Assembly: GCF_014205015.1 (NCBI RefSeq)
Contig: NZ_JACHMO010000001.1
Span: 5,208,001 to 5,272,000 of the forward strand
Direction of reading: 5' to 3'
Source of the DNA: Saccharothrix ecbatanensis
GTDB lineage: Bacteria; Actinomycetota; Actinomycetes; Mycobacteriales; Pseudonocardiaceae
Length of the DNA stretch: 64,000 bases
The notes below the pieces were generated by a model. That model made no database searches. It saw only the letters and a list, made by a program, of their open reading frames with translations, and was not told where the DNA came from. Made by a program: the position numbers and the translations under genes. Positions 17,815-26,191 of the stretch are shown here, piece after piece (position 1 is the stretch's first letter; the number at the start of each line of letters is the position of its first letter).

Positions 17815-18597
17815 TTAAGCTACCCCCGGCATTTGAAATGCTTTGTTCTTCAAGAAAACATCTACTTCAGGCACCGGTGATAGAACACCCCTGATACCCG
17901 CCACTGTTACGCGGTAGGTGTTGCCGTTCCCATCGGTCAAGCTCTCTGTGTTGGCTGGTGTCTTGTTGGTCTTGGCACCGACCACGTACACAGCAAGCGC
18001 TAGGGCTGCTGCTCTGCTGTCCGCAGTCACGTCTAGGCCGTAGTCATAGACAACGGTCGCTGTAGGGCCTGTGAGGCCGGTAAGCACCCCGTCAGGTGTC
18101 CAGTCATCCGAGTAGCTAGAGCCATCCACAGTGACCACCTGGCGCACGTCCACCCGGCTTAGGGCTGCTGTGCCTCCCCTGACAGACACCAGCTCGCTAC
18201 GGCGTCTAGGGACAAAGCCCCGGTTGGTCGCTGTCTCGAACGTTTCCGTTATCTCGTCACGTACCGCCCTCAAAATCTCGGGCGTGTAGGTCTTGGTTAG
18301 ACCTCTCAAAGTCATTAGCGCTTGAAGCTCTGATACTTCAAATAGATGGGCACCAACTATCTCGTCATAAGTAGTCTCGTCATGGATAGTTCCATTCCAT
18401 TCAATACTTATAACTCCTAATGTCGATTGGGAAGGTAATGTGAATGAATAGACATTGCCCAACTTAATAGTTGAGCCTGAATGGATAGCGTCGCCATCGG
18501 CATTTAATACCGTCACTGTTACTGTTCCGGCATCGGCCACAACATCGTTAACATAGAAGGTATGACTTACGGTTTCACTCTTACCCTTCTTAATCAT
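17815..18597 (-). CDS. Head-tail connector protein
   Basis: The 260-residue protein has a beta-rich N-terminal domain (residues 1-95) and a C-terminal helical region with 'ILRAVRDEITETFETATNRGFVPRR', typical of phage head-tail adaptors of the gp6/gp15 type. Bases about 17990-18250 are clearly richer in GC than both ends of the gene, as if the connector domain came from another phage or host background. It overlaps the upstream small gene by 4 nt (ATGA). Confidence 0.65.
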   Translation of the reverse strand: MIKKGKSETVSHTFYVNDVVADAGTVTVTVLNADGDAIHSGSTIKLGNVYSFTLPSQSTLGVISIEWNGTIHDETTYDEIVGAHLFEVSELQALMTLRGLTKTYTPEILRAVRDEITETFETATNRGFVPRRRSELVSVRGGTAALSRVDVRQVVTVDGSSYSDDWTPDGVLTGLTGPTATVVYDYGLDVTADSRAAALALAVYVVGAKTNKTPANTESLTDGNGNTYRVTVAGIRGVLSPVPEVDVFLKNKAFQMPGVA

Positions 18598-18842
18598 TCA
18601 TTCACCTTCTTTCTTCGTGTTCTCTTTTCGGGTGTCTTGACGGTAGCGGTTTCTTTGTTGCTTCCATCAAAAAGCTGGTCAGCCTGATAACCCGGCGCTA
18701 GTTCAGCTCTGTTGTTGGCAATCAAAGAGACTGCTTCCGCATGACTTATGCCCATTTCATCGGTGTCTATGACCTCACCTTTTGGCAACCACGGTTTAGC
18801 TTCCACTGTCACGCCATAGTTTCTTTTCATTAATAACTTCAT
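18594..18842 (-). CDS. Small phage head-region protein (82 aa)
   Basis: It lies between capsid and connector genes with a strong AAGGAGG ribosome binding site. It contains 'EVIDTDEMGISHAEAVSLIANNRAELAP', reminiscent of small 'head-fibre or head-completion' genes at this position, and a Lys/Arg-rich tail ('PEKRTRRKKVNE'). No confident family. Confidence 0.6.
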   Translation of the reverse strand: MKLLMKRNYGVTVEAKPWLPKGEVIDTDEMGISHAEAVSLIANNRAELAPGYQADQLFDGSNKETATVKTPEKRTRRKKVNE

Positions 18843-18862
18843 CTGACCTCCTTCACAAAGGA

Positions 18863-18885
18863 ACCCCGGCCATATTGACCGGGGT
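18863..18885 (-). terminator. Hairpin after the capsid gene
   Basis: ACCCCGG (18863-18869) pairs perfectly with CCGGGGT (18879-18885), about 40 nt past the capsid stop on the minus strand. A terminator after the most highly expressed gene is common. Confidence 0.6.
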
Positions 18886-18925
18886 ATTCCTCATTGTTTT
18901 TCTCTTAGCCTTTAGCTAGCTTCTC

Positions 18926-20086
18926 TTATGATGCAGCGTGCTTGATTACCTGTACTAGCTGAGGGTCAGTTACGACACCATCAACACGAGTAACAACCTT
19001 GATACCTGTCTGGTTGTATTCGGCGTAACGCTCAACTAGAACTTGAGTATCAATACCACCGGCAACTCTTAGGTAATAACCGTTGGCAAAGTCACCTAGA
19101 ACAACTGACTTGTTGTTGGCACCAATGTTAGGCATGTTCTCATCGAAGATAACCGGAACACCCAATAGAGTTGTAACGCTCTTGGTTGGGTCAACCGCCC
19201 ATAGACCATTAGTGTCAAGGCTCATGATTGCAGCAAAAGTTGTGCTGTTCATAACCCAAGCAGTCGGGTTAACTACCTTTCCACGTAGAACATAAAGGTT
19301 GGCTGCTGTTAGAGCTGAAGCACCAGCGGTAACACCTACTGCCGCACCGCCTGTTGTTGCAAGAACACCAGTCGGCTCATTAGTACCCGTACCGGTTAGA
19401 AGCTTTTCCTGAACTTCGTTGGCGATAGTTACACCAGCTTTGTTGGCGATTAGGCCAACTAGGTCAGAAGCAGAATCTTGGATTTGCTGGTTGTCAACTC
19501 GAACAATTCCACCTACTAGGTAGGCTGAAAGTTCCTTGACTGTGCCAGTTGTGGTGTCAGGTAGAGCGTCACCTCTAGCAGTCCAAGCGGTATCAATTGT
19601 GTCTACCGCAACCGCAGATAGTTTGTTACCTGACTGGTCGTTTCTTATTACAGCACCAGCATTAGTTAGGGTTGCACGGTTGGCAAAGTTGCTCATTACC
19701 GCGTCACCGAAAGTCTTGCTTGTGTAGTTACCATCAGCAGAACCTAGAACCGCACGGAATTCTCTTGCAGTAGTGCTGAAGTTTCTTGAACCTCTTGAAG
19801 CGAACAATGAACGTAGTTCGTCATTGTCGTTCTTTGCACGGTCGTTGGTTACTACGCGAGGAACGAACAAAGGTGACTTTGCTCTTGCTTCCTCAATTGC
19901 TCTTTCTTCTTCTGCCTTAGCAGAAAGGTTGCTAACCTCGGCGGCTAGCTCAGTCATACGGGTTTCTACTTCAGAAACCTTTGTGCGTACTTCCTCGGTA
20001 ACTTCTGCACCAACTAGCGCAGAACGTTCTTCCTTAGCTGCATCGTATGCCTGTAGAGCTACCTCCAATTCGTCTTTAAAAGACAT
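18926..20086 (-). CDS. Major capsid protein, HK97 fold
   Basis: The 386-residue protein has an N-terminal coiled-coil scaffold (delta) region of about 95 residues, rich in Glu/Ala/Lys, that ends near 'ARAKSPLFVPR', the probable protease cleavage zone. The remaining HK97-type capsid domain includes 'TDPQLVQVIKHAAS' at the end and 'NEPTGVLATTGGAAV' in the middle, typical of phage major capsid proteins. It follows portal and protease genes. Confidence 0.92.
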   Translation of the reverse strand: MSFKDELEVALQAYDAAKEERSALVGAEVTEEVRTKVSEVETRMTELAAEVSNLSAKAEEERAIEEARAKSPLFVPRVVTNDRAKNDNDELRSLFASRGSRNFSTTAREFRAVLGSADGNYTSKTFGDAVMSNFANRATLTNAGAVIRNDQSGNKLSAVAVDTIDTAWTARGDALPDTTTGTVKELSAYLVGGIVRVDNQQIQDSASDLVGLIANKAGVTIANEVQEKLLTGTGTNEPTGVLATTGGAAVGVTAGASALTAANLYVLRGKVVNPTAWVMNSTTFAAIMSLDTNGLWAVDPTKSVTTLLGVPVIFDENMPNIGANNKSVVLGDFANGYYLRVAGGIDTQVLVERYAEYNQTGIKVVTRVDGVVTDPQLVQVIKHAAS

Positions 20087-20140
20087 GGATAAATCATCTC
20101 CTGTGTTTTATTTAGTTGTCCTTTCTATACGATTGGACGG

Positions 20141-20809
20141 TTAGGCTTTAAGCCCTTTCATTCTCCCCCGGATTACTAGAATCTCTGAGGGGTCAAAGTA
20201 AGACCCAACGGCATACGTGGTTTTGACCGGCGCAGTGTTGTTGCCTCTAACAGCGGATACTAGATCATTCTGTGCGTCCGCTAAATCTATGTTTCTCATT
20301 TCCGCTAGTCGCTCGATGGCTCTTACACCAATGCTTGCGTCTAGGTACGCGGGATAGGTAACCGGGGATACGTCATAGAGAACTACCTCTTTGAGCGTTC
20401 TCACCGGGAAGTCATCTTCTGTCAAACCCCAACCATCTTCGATAGTCGAGAATCCGAAGGATGATTGAGTCACGTCACCACGTTGGATTGATTCGTAAAT
20501 GTCTCTACCTGTTTGCGTGTCAGGTAAGTCAACTTCGTAAAACAGCCCTGTTGAATCCTCGGACATTCTCAACGTACCGGCTTTATTTCTACCTAGCACA
20601 TGATCAGCGTTGTGATTCCATAAGGCTCTAACGTCTGATTCATTGATAGTCTTGGAGAAAGCTCCACCTTGGACTATCTCGACAAACCCACCGAGGTTCT
20701 GACTTCTCTTGTCGAATACCGATGCGTACCCACCTATTCGGAAACCTTTGCCTTCTGCTCTGGTTTCGAACTGTGAATCTATGGTATATCGGATTTCTTT
20801 ATTATGCAT
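20141..20809 (-). CDS. HK97-family prohead protease
   Basis: The ATG at 20809 has GGAGGT 5 nt upstream and gives 222 residues. Motifs of the U35/S78 prohead protease family are clear: 'RIGGYASVFDKRSQNLGGF', catalytic His in 'RALWNHNADHVLGR', and catalytic Ser in 'VTQSSFGFS'. It matures the capsid by removing the delta domain. It overlaps the 3' end of the portal gene. Confidence 0.9.
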   Translation of the reverse strand: MHNKEIRYTIDSQFETRAEGKGFRIGGYASVFDKRSQNLGGFVEIVQGGAFSKTINESDVRALWNHNADHVLGRNKAGTLRMSEDSTGLFYEVDLPDTQTGRDIYESIQRGDVTQSSFGFSTIEDGWGLTEDDFPVRTLKEVVLYDVSPVTYPAYLDASIGVRAIERLAEMRNIDLADAQNDLVSAVRGNNTAPVKTTYAVGSYFDPSEILVIRGRMKGLKA

Positions 20810-22043
20810 TTTCACCTCCCGGCGAGTCGTCGCCTATTTCATCTATCTCTTTTTGTAACTTTTCTTGTGTCAGATCCGCTTGCGCAGCCTGATCACTCGC
20901 ATTGAACATCCACTGAGGAACGATCGGTTCGTCAAGACCATTAATAGGCTTGAGACCTTCCAATGCTCTTACTTCGTTACGAGTGCGCCAACCGGCATTG
21001 ATTGCCTTTGTGTGAGCGTCATAGCGTTCATTGGTTGAACTACGTAATATCGCGTCAAGGTTGAACTTCATTCTCAACCCGGCTGAAAGTAAGAACGTGC
21101 TGAATGCGTCTTCAATACGTCTGACCCAAGGTTGCAATGATCTCTGCTGATACCAGAGATTCATTACCTGCAAACCTCTACCGGCCCAAGAACCTGCACT
21201 AGCGTCAACCATGAATGCGGGAACATTCAGTAAGGTTGCGAACTTCTGTGCGCTCCACTGGTCGGACTCGATTAGCTGTGCTTGTTGTGGAGTCAAGCTA
21301 ATAGGCTTGAATGTTGCTCCACCACCAAGAACACCGATCGGCGTTCCACCCTCGGCACTAGGCTTATGGGAATCAGCAAATACCTTACCGATTCGCGCTG
21401 CTTCGTCCGGCGATAAATCTTTGCCTGCCTTCTGCGGAATCTCGATCACACCAGCAAGGTTCAAGTTGTGGTCATAAAGACCAGCCGAGTAATCCTGTGC
21501 TGATGATGCGGAGCTGACAAACGTAGCTGCTGCCTGTACCGGGGAAATGCCGTAAAGGCTGTCTGGTCCCCCGTAGGCTTTAATATGCAAGATATCGTCT
21601 TTAGTCAGCTCACCATCAAACCCTTGCACCGTATACGTTCTAGGGCCGAACCTGACTTCTTGCTTGACCTCTATGTCATCCGGGTGCAATACGTGAAGCT
21701 CTAGTATCTTGTTGCCTGACCTCAGTTTGTAGATGTAGGCATTTCCGTAATAGAGCATTGACTGAACTACTTGTTCCCAGAATTCATATGGCGTTTGATC
21801 GGCGTTCGGTCTGTCAATCCACTTGGGTCTACTGGTTACTTCAACGTCAACACCGTTGGTTTTTCTATATATGTCAACGGGACTTTGAGCGATGCTGTCA
21901 GAGATCGAGTTGAACACACCAATAACTAACGGGATACTCTTTGCTGTTTCTCCCCCGGCTTTCTGTGTTCGACCGTTGCCCCAAAAGTTAAGCCATGACG
22001 CTACCGGCCTAGCCCTTGATTCTTTCTTCTTAAATAAGCTCAC
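20802..22043 (-). CDS. Phage portal protein (HK97 type)
   Basis: The 413-residue protein starts with GTG and has portal-family landmarks: 'SIPLVIGVFNSISDSIAQSP', 'YYGNAYIYKLRSG', 'FATLLNVPAFMVDASAGSW' and a C-terminal 'GWRTRNEVRALEGLKPI'. It should form the dodecameric DNA gateway at the capsid vertex. Its start overlaps the preceding small membrane gene by 4 nt. Confidence 0.92.
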   Translation of the reverse strand: MSLFKKKESRARPVASWLNFWGNGRTQKAGGETAKSIPLVIGVFNSISDSIAQSPVDIYRKTNGVDVEVTSRPKWIDRPNADQTPYEFWEQVVQSMLYYGNAYIYKLRSGNKILELHVLHPDDIEVKQEVRFGPRTYTVQGFDGELTKDDILHIKAYGGPDSLYGISPVQAAATFVSSASSAQDYSAGLYDHNLNLAGVIEIPQKAGKDLSPDEAARIGKVFADSHKPSAEGGTPIGVLGGGATFKPISLTPQQAQLIESDQWSAQKFATLLNVPAFMVDASAGSWAGRGLQVMNLWYQQRSLQPWVRRIEDAFSTFLLSAGLRMKFNLDAILRSSTNERYDAHTKAINAGWRTRNEVRALEGLKPINGLDEPIVPQWMFNASDQAAQADLTQEKLQKEIDEIGDDSPGGENA

Positions 22044-22183
22044 TCTTCATTGACACCCCCGTCTAATAGATGCCCTAGGACAACCATTGAGAGGCCAGTC
22101 AACATAAGTCCAAGCCATAGCGTAATCAGGAAAGCACCAGTGCAGAACGCAGCGACGCCAACCAATTGCAATGCTGTAGTCAT
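22040..22183 (-). CDS. Small membrane protein (47 aa) coupled to portal
   Basis: The frame from ATG 22183 (AGGAAAC upstream) encodes a protein whose residues 5-40 form one long or two short hydrophobic helices. Its stop overlaps the portal GTG (GTGA), suggesting translational coupling. Tiny membrane proteins here are seen in some actinophages; function is unknown. Given that no other lysis gene was found, a holin-like role cannot be excluded. Confidence 0.6.
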   Translation of the reverse strand: MTTALQLVGVAAFCTGAFLITLWLGLMLTGLSMVVLGHLLDGGVNEE

Positions 22184-22210
22184 GTTTCCTCTTTTCTGCC
22201 TCTTGGGAGG

Positions 22211-23857
22211 CTATTTCATAAACTGAGAAGCAGGGATAAAGAACGCTGATTGTTCTTCTTCCTCGGGTTCATACGCGACATAGACCGCATTAATTAATGC
22301 TGCTAGTCCATCGATCTTGCCTTGCGACTTTCCTTTATGGATCATCACCCGGTCAAAGTTGTCACGGGTTAATACGGCATTCTCTACGTTCCACTTCAAT
22401 ACAGGATTCATGCCGTGATATAGGCGCTTGTCCAATACCCATGTCTCAAGCTGAGACGTAGGTTCAGACAGGTTTTTGTAACCCTGCTTGATGTCGATTA
22501 GGTCTTGCCCTGTTGCCTTCTCGATACGTTGTGAAAGGTCTCTTGCCCCCCACTTGTCGATACCGATTAGCTCGACATTGAAGTCCTGGCAATCCATGAC
22601 TACTTGATCAATAACCGCGTCATACTGGATTTCTTCACCATCGAATATGGTCAAGAATCCTTCTGCCTGCCACTCAAGCAATTGATCTGCTGTGACGTTC
22701 TTTGGGTTCTCAAGACTCCATTGAGTCATGAAAGCTCTCAGAACTACGGTATAACCGGGGTCATCTGCATTCTCTGGACTACCAGGGAATAGCAAAGCCC
22801 AACCTGTCAGGTCTTTCTTTGAAGACAAGTCAAGGCCACCATAAGCCATACGACCATGTAACAACTCTTCTATTACCGGTCCCCCGGACATTCCCGAGTC
22901 ATACCAACGCGTCTCGTCAAGCCATGATCCACCTTCATTACCCCAAATATTCAGGTAATAGGCTTTGAACCACGGTATCAAGTGAGGCTTTTTCTTAGCC
23001 TTGACGTACTCGCCTCTAAGGAACTCGATCGAGTTTGCCTCACCGATAGACGGGTTTGCTTGCTTCCAAACTTCTTCGTTTTCCCAATCGGCATCTTCGT
23101 CAAGAGGTCGCATGAAAACCAAGTGCTGTTTGTTCTTTGACTGGTCTTCAAATACCTCTTTGTCTGCCTGCCATTCTTGATATCCGAACTTGTGTCGGTT
23201 CTTGTAACCGGCAGTAGAGATACCAATGAACAAAGGTTCGGCTGTAGAGCCCTGACCACCAACCAGTGAGTTGATAAAGTCGGAACTCTTTTGAACGGCC
23301 AACTCATCAATAATGATGGTGGTCGGTTCGCTACCAAGTTTTACGTCATCACCTTGGGCCACAACCTTCAAGATGCTTCCCGTTGGCACGTGCTCAATCT
23401 GTCGCCAACCATTACGGATCTTGAATATCTTCGGGTTGTTCAGCCACTTGTTAGCCTTAATAAACCCCTTGGCTTGGGTGAATATCTGTTCCGCTTGACC
23501 ACCGGTCAAAGCACCACAAAGGATGGTGGCCTTACCCGGCATGTCCATAGACAGCAAGTAGATTGCCAACGCTGCTATAAGCGTGGTCTTACCGTTCTTA
23601 CGCGGAATCCATATGTGCGTACTGCGGTACTGTCTTACGTGTCTTCGAAGTTCCTCGGAATAACGAACGGTCCCGAACAACTTCGTAATGTGCTCTTGTT
23701 GCCATTCAAGCAACGTCATTTGTTTACCCTGGTTGAATCCAGAGCTTAAGATCATTGCGTTCTGTAGGAAGTCGGTTACCTGTTGCGCCCTTGACTCATC
23801 GAAAAGGTATTCGGTGTCATGTGCGTTGTCCGGTCTCCAAGGTGCGTAGGTTAACAA
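22211..23857 (-). CDS. Terminase large subunit
   Basis: The 548-residue protein has the ATPase Walker A-type loop 'PRKNGKTT' (about residue 85), Walker B 'TIIIDELA' (about residue 185), and a C-terminal nuclease domain with 'AYGGLDLSSKKDLTGW', whose Asp is the first metal ligand of the RNase H-like fold, and later 'ELIGIDKWGA'. It belongs to the Terminase_1 (HK97/phiC31-like) group. It cuts and pumps phage DNA through the portal. Confidence 0.95.
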   Translation of the reverse strand: MLTYAPWRPDNAHDTEYLFDESRAQQVTDFLQNAMILSSGFNQGKQMTLLEWQQEHITKLFGTVRYSEELRRHVRQYRSTHIWIPRKNGKTTLIAALAIYLLSMDMPGKATILCGALTGGQAEQIFTQAKGFIKANKWLNNPKIFKIRNGWRQIEHVPTGSILKVVAQGDDVKLGSEPTTIIIDELAVQKSSDFINSLVGGQGSTAEPLFIGISTAGYKNRHKFGYQEWQADKEVFEDQSKNKQHLVFMRPLDEDADWENEEVWKQANPSIGEANSIEFLRGEYVKAKKKPHLIPWFKAYYLNIWGNEGGSWLDETRWYDSGMSGGPVIEELLHGRMAYGGLDLSSKKDLTGWALLFPGSPENADDPGYTVVLRAFMTQWSLENPKNVTADQLLEWQAEGFLTIFDGEEIQYDAVIDQVVMDCQDFNVELIGIDKWGARDLSQRIEKATGQDLIDIKQGYKNLSEPTSQLETWVLDKRLYHGMNPVLKWNVENAVLTRDNFDRVMIHKGKSQGKIDGLAALINAVYVAYEPEEEEQSAFFIPASQFMK

Positions 23858-23863
23858 TCATGG

Positions 23864-24238
23864 TCACTTCCTCAACAGCGCACGCATGTAATCAGGGACT
23901 TCTTCAGTCTCTTCTGACTTGTCCTCTTGCGCTAAAGCTTTCTTGTCAGCGGGAGTGAATCCGAATCTCTTGGAGATTTCCAATATGGTTTGATTGCAGC
24001 CCTGTTGAATCAAGGTCGCTGGATTTCTCGCGTATGTATCCTGGCGAGAATCAACGAGTAAGCCTTGCTCATCTATCGCGGTTTCACACTCGTCACGTCT
24101 CTTTACCGCAATACAATATGATGCATACGGTTGCACATTCTGCGCTACGTCGTATTCATTCTCTTTCATGTACGGCAATAATCGGTTCCATTCATCAAGT
24201 GCTTTTCCTATTACTGAATCTGGCGCATCAAAGGCCAT
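23864..24238 (-). CDS. Terminase small subunit (P27 family)
   Basis: The ATG at 24238 is favoured because AAGGGGTG lies upstream; a longer frame from 24271 is possible. The protein of 124 residues is helical, with 'YCIAVKRRDECETAIDEQGLLV' as in P27-type small terminases and an acidic C-terminal tail. It sits 6 bp before the large subunit gene. It should recognise the packaging site, which may lie in the upstream non-coding stretch. Confidence 0.8.
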   Translation of the reverse strand: MAFDAPDSVIGKALDEWNRLLPYMKENEYDVAQNVQPYASYCIAVKRRDECETAIDEQGLLVDSRQDTYARNPATLIQQGCNQTILEISKRFGFTPADKKALAQEDKSEETEEVPDYMRALLRK

Positions 24239-24607
24239 ATCATTCACCCCTTCCCGGCATGTTTTATTCATTCATCGTGCATACCCATACATGACCCGTG
24301 TTTGTATCAACTTTTGTTTATGCAGGTCAGTTTTTTCACAGAACCAAATGACGCGGGTCTAGACATAGGTACCCTCTAGACTTTTTTGGACTGCATGGGG
24401 GTACCCTATGTATGATTATGCATTGTATGTGCATAGTGTTTTATTCATTTATTTTCTATTTCAAATCAAAGAATGAATGATAGTAGGACCATGTGTGTCT
24501 ATATATATGTCATTGGTATTGCTTACTACTCATCTCCTACCCCTTCCCCGCCGTACTACCTACCGTCTATACCTGGTTACTCTGTGTATAAGTTGGAGTG
24601 GATTAGG
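24239..24607. other. Non-coding divergent region upstream of terminase and Lsr2-like genes
   Basis: No gene is supported in these 369 bp. It holds an imperfect inverted repeat (ACATAGGTACCC 24363-24374 with GGGTACCCTATGT near 24399-24411, one bulged base), a palindromic GTCTAGAC at 24356-24363, AT-rich tracts (24420-24515), and a possible -10 TATAAG at 24587-24592 for the Lsr2-like gene. It may contain the minus-strand late promoter and the packaging start site. Confidence 0.5.
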
Positions 24608-24666
24608 TATGTGTGCTAGCTTGCTCGCAAGCAAGACGAACTAGCCGCCGAGTAACCGCACACATA
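24608..24666 (+). promoter_or_regulatory. Structured 5' leader of the Lsr2-like gene
   Basis: Three nested perfect stems are visible: TATGTGTGC (24608-24616) with GCACACATA (24658-24666), GCTAG (24615-24619) with CTAGC (24641-24645), and CTTGC (24620-24624) with GCAAG (24627-24631). The outer stem ends just where the ribosome binding site begins (AGGGGATGAC before ATG 24676). The fold could control translation or stabilise the mRNA. Confidence 0.6.
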
Positions 24667-24675
24667 GGGGATGAC

Positions 24676-25254
24676 ATGGGTAAGCGCATCATCTGGACGT
24701 CTGACCTTCCGGACGCCAAGGGCAACTACAACGAGGTTGGCGACCCTGACGAACTTCAGAAGGTGTTCATCGGCATCGGCGGTGACGTGCACCAGCTCGA
24801 CCTGACCGAAGGTGAGGCACAAGCCTTCCTCAAGTCAGTTCAGAAGTACGTGGATGCTTCGAAGAAGGCTCACGCTGAAGATGATGTGAAGGTGTTCGAA
24901 GATGTCTTTGACACCAAGCAGGGCTACCGCAAGGCTGCCTTCTCCTCTGGCGCTGCCCGTACTGCTGGCACGGCCGGTACTGCTACCAAGCCGAGCATGA
25001 CCGGCGCTGAGATTGCCGCCAAGGTTGACGGCCTGGTCTGGCGCAAGGCTGCCAAGTTCGGCAAGAAGGATGGTGACGCGGTTCCCGAGTCTTCCAAGGG
25101 CTTGAAGGACTTCGTCATTGCGATGGGCCAGGACGCGGGCAGCACTCGCATTCCCAACGAGTCCTACGCTGCTGCCATTGATGCAGCCATTGAGCAAGGC
25201 ATCATTGGCAAGGCCGGTGACGACGAAGGTTCTGACGACAAGTCGGACGACTGA
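24676..25254 (+). CDS. Lsr2-like nucleoid-associated protein (putative)
   Basis: The 192-residue protein begins at ATG 24676 (AGGGG upstream). Residues 31-65 ('VFIGIGGDVHQLDLTEGEAQ' then 'FLKSVQKYVDASKK') align by eye with the Lsr2 dimerisation domain (beta hairpin, 'IDLS', then a long helix). The C-terminal region ('LKDFVIAMGQDAGSTRIPNE') is spaced like the Lsr2 DNA-binding helices, but the RGR minor-groove hook is not present. A low-complexity linker and acidic tail (GDDEGSDDKSDD) are extra. The gene is single, plus-strand, GC-richer than all its phage neighbours, and uses host-like codons, consistent with high expression or recent host origin. It lies between a structured leader and a strong terminator. 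Lsr2 homology is probable but not proven. Confidence 0.5.
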   Translation: MGKRIIWTSDLPDAKGNYNEVGDPDELQKVFIGIGGDVHQLDLTEGEAQAFLKSVQKYVDASKKAHAEDDVKVFEDVFDTKQGYRKAAFSSGAARTAGTAGTATKPSMTGAEIAAKVDGLVWRKAAKFGKKDGDAVPESSKGLKDFVIAMGQDAGSTRIPNESYAAAIDAAIEQGIIGKAGDDEGSDDKSDD

Positions 25255-25260
25255 CACCTA

Positions 25261-25323
25261 GCTGACTGCGGTCAGCAGCTCGACACTCAAGCCCCCCGGT
25301 GCCTGTCTGGTGCCGGGGGGCTT
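25261..25323 (+). terminator. Tandem terminator after the Lsr2-like gene
   Basis: A first hairpin GCTGAC-TGCG-GTCAGC (25261-25276) is followed by a perfect 11-bp stem AAGCCCCCCGG (25289-25299) with CCGGGGGGCTT (25313-25323). Together they isolate this gene from the convergent minus-strand genes. Confidence 0.85.
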
Positions 25324-25417
25324 GCCGTATGTGCCTTAAACCACGATCGCTGTATTGGCCTCTGAGAGCGTCTGTGAGCCACTAGAACCCCTCTCGGGTG
25401 TACTGACCCTACCTAGG

Positions 25418-25615
25418 TCAGTCTGTTTCGTCTGTGTCCCTCTGGGAGCCCTTGTTTCTGGCCTCATCTATGGCTTCATTAATAGGTCTCAATGATTCGA
25501 AGTAATCTCGCATCTGTCCCTTAACAACATCGTCACTATCGCCAATAACCCTTACAACGACTTGCTTGACTCGATCAGATGAATCTTTGTTATCTAGTCT
25601 GCGATCTTCTCTCAT
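25418..25615 (-). CDS. Small hypothetical protein (65 aa)
   Basis: ATG 25615 overlaps the stop of the upstream gene (25612). The protein is charged and helical ('GQMRDYFESLRPINEAIDEARNKG'), with 'VKQVVVRVIGDSDDVVK' at the start. Not recognised. It ends the minus-strand small-gene cluster before the Lsr2-like gene. Confidence 0.5.
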   Translation of the reverse strand: MREDRRLDNKDSSDRVKQVVVRVIGDSDDVVKGQMRDYFESLRPINEAIDEARNKGSQRDTDETD

Positions 25616-25989
25616 TCTTCCTCCCCGAGAAAAGCGCCTAGCATTGTTTGGCGCTTAGGCTTATCATTATCTTTCAACTGATCAGTATTGACTCTTACTG
25701 TCACTGTCTTACTTTCTTTTATCAAGCTAGGGTCTAGCGCGCTAGCCATCTGCAATAGTAATTGCACTACTTGTTGTTTATCTCTTTCGTCAAAGGTCAG
25801 GGATACTTTGCCTTCTCCCCCGGCTATTTGAAAACCTTTAAGTGTTGGTATCATAGTGCACGAACCATATTTATTGAACAGTCTAATACTTTCGGCATCA
25901 TCTTGTACGTCTTCTAGTGTCTGGTCTCTCTGCTCTTCATACTCGAATGTCTCGGTAATCTTTGCTGCATTATACTTTCTAATAATCAT
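25612..25989 (-). CDS. Hypothetical phage protein (125 aa)
   Basis: Start 25989 (MIIRKYNAAKITETFEYEEQ) is chosen because upstream codons are occupied by another small gene (26045-26191) in a different frame. The protein has beta-strand segments ('KVSLTFDERDKQQVVQLLLQMA', 'SKTVTVRVNTDQL') and a basic 'KPKRQTMLGAFLG' C-terminus. Not a known family. It is translationally coupled to the 65-residue protein downstream. Confidence 0.55.
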   Translation of the reverse strand: MIIRKYNAAKITETFEYEEQRDQTLEDVQDDAESIRLFNKYGSCTMIPTLKGFQIAGGEGKVSLTFDERDKQQVVQLLLQMASALDPSLIKESKTVTVRVNTDQLKDNDKPKRQTMLGAFLGEEE

Positions 25990-26044
25990 TGCTATTCCAT
26001 TCCGGCCACCACTGGCCTTCTTTATTTTCTCCCCTTGGAGAATC

Positions 26045-26191
26045 CTATATACCAAACATGTATCTGTATGGCTTACCTGCTTTGCTTCGGAGAAAGGCTC
26101 TAAGCTCTTTCTCTGTTGTCTGTCCGTATGGCTTCTTAGTGAACTTCTCAACTTCTCTTCGATAGCCCCCCGTTAAATTTTCAACGCTCAT
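26045..26191 (-). CDS. Small basic hypothetical protein (48 aa)
   Basis: ATG 26191 overlaps the HNH stop (ATGA) and has AAGGA upstream. Sequence starts MSVENLTGGYRREVEKFTKKP and is basic and helical. Coupling to the HNH gene suggests a packaging-related or regulatory accessory role; no family recognised. Confidence 0.5.
   Translation of the reverse strand: MSVENLTGGYRREVEKFTKKPYGQTTEKELRAFLRSKAGKPYRYMFGI

Noticed and set aside
23291..23749. 152-codon plus-strand frame opposite the large terminase
   Set aside because: Shadow of a strongly conserved gene with Walker motifs on the minus strand.
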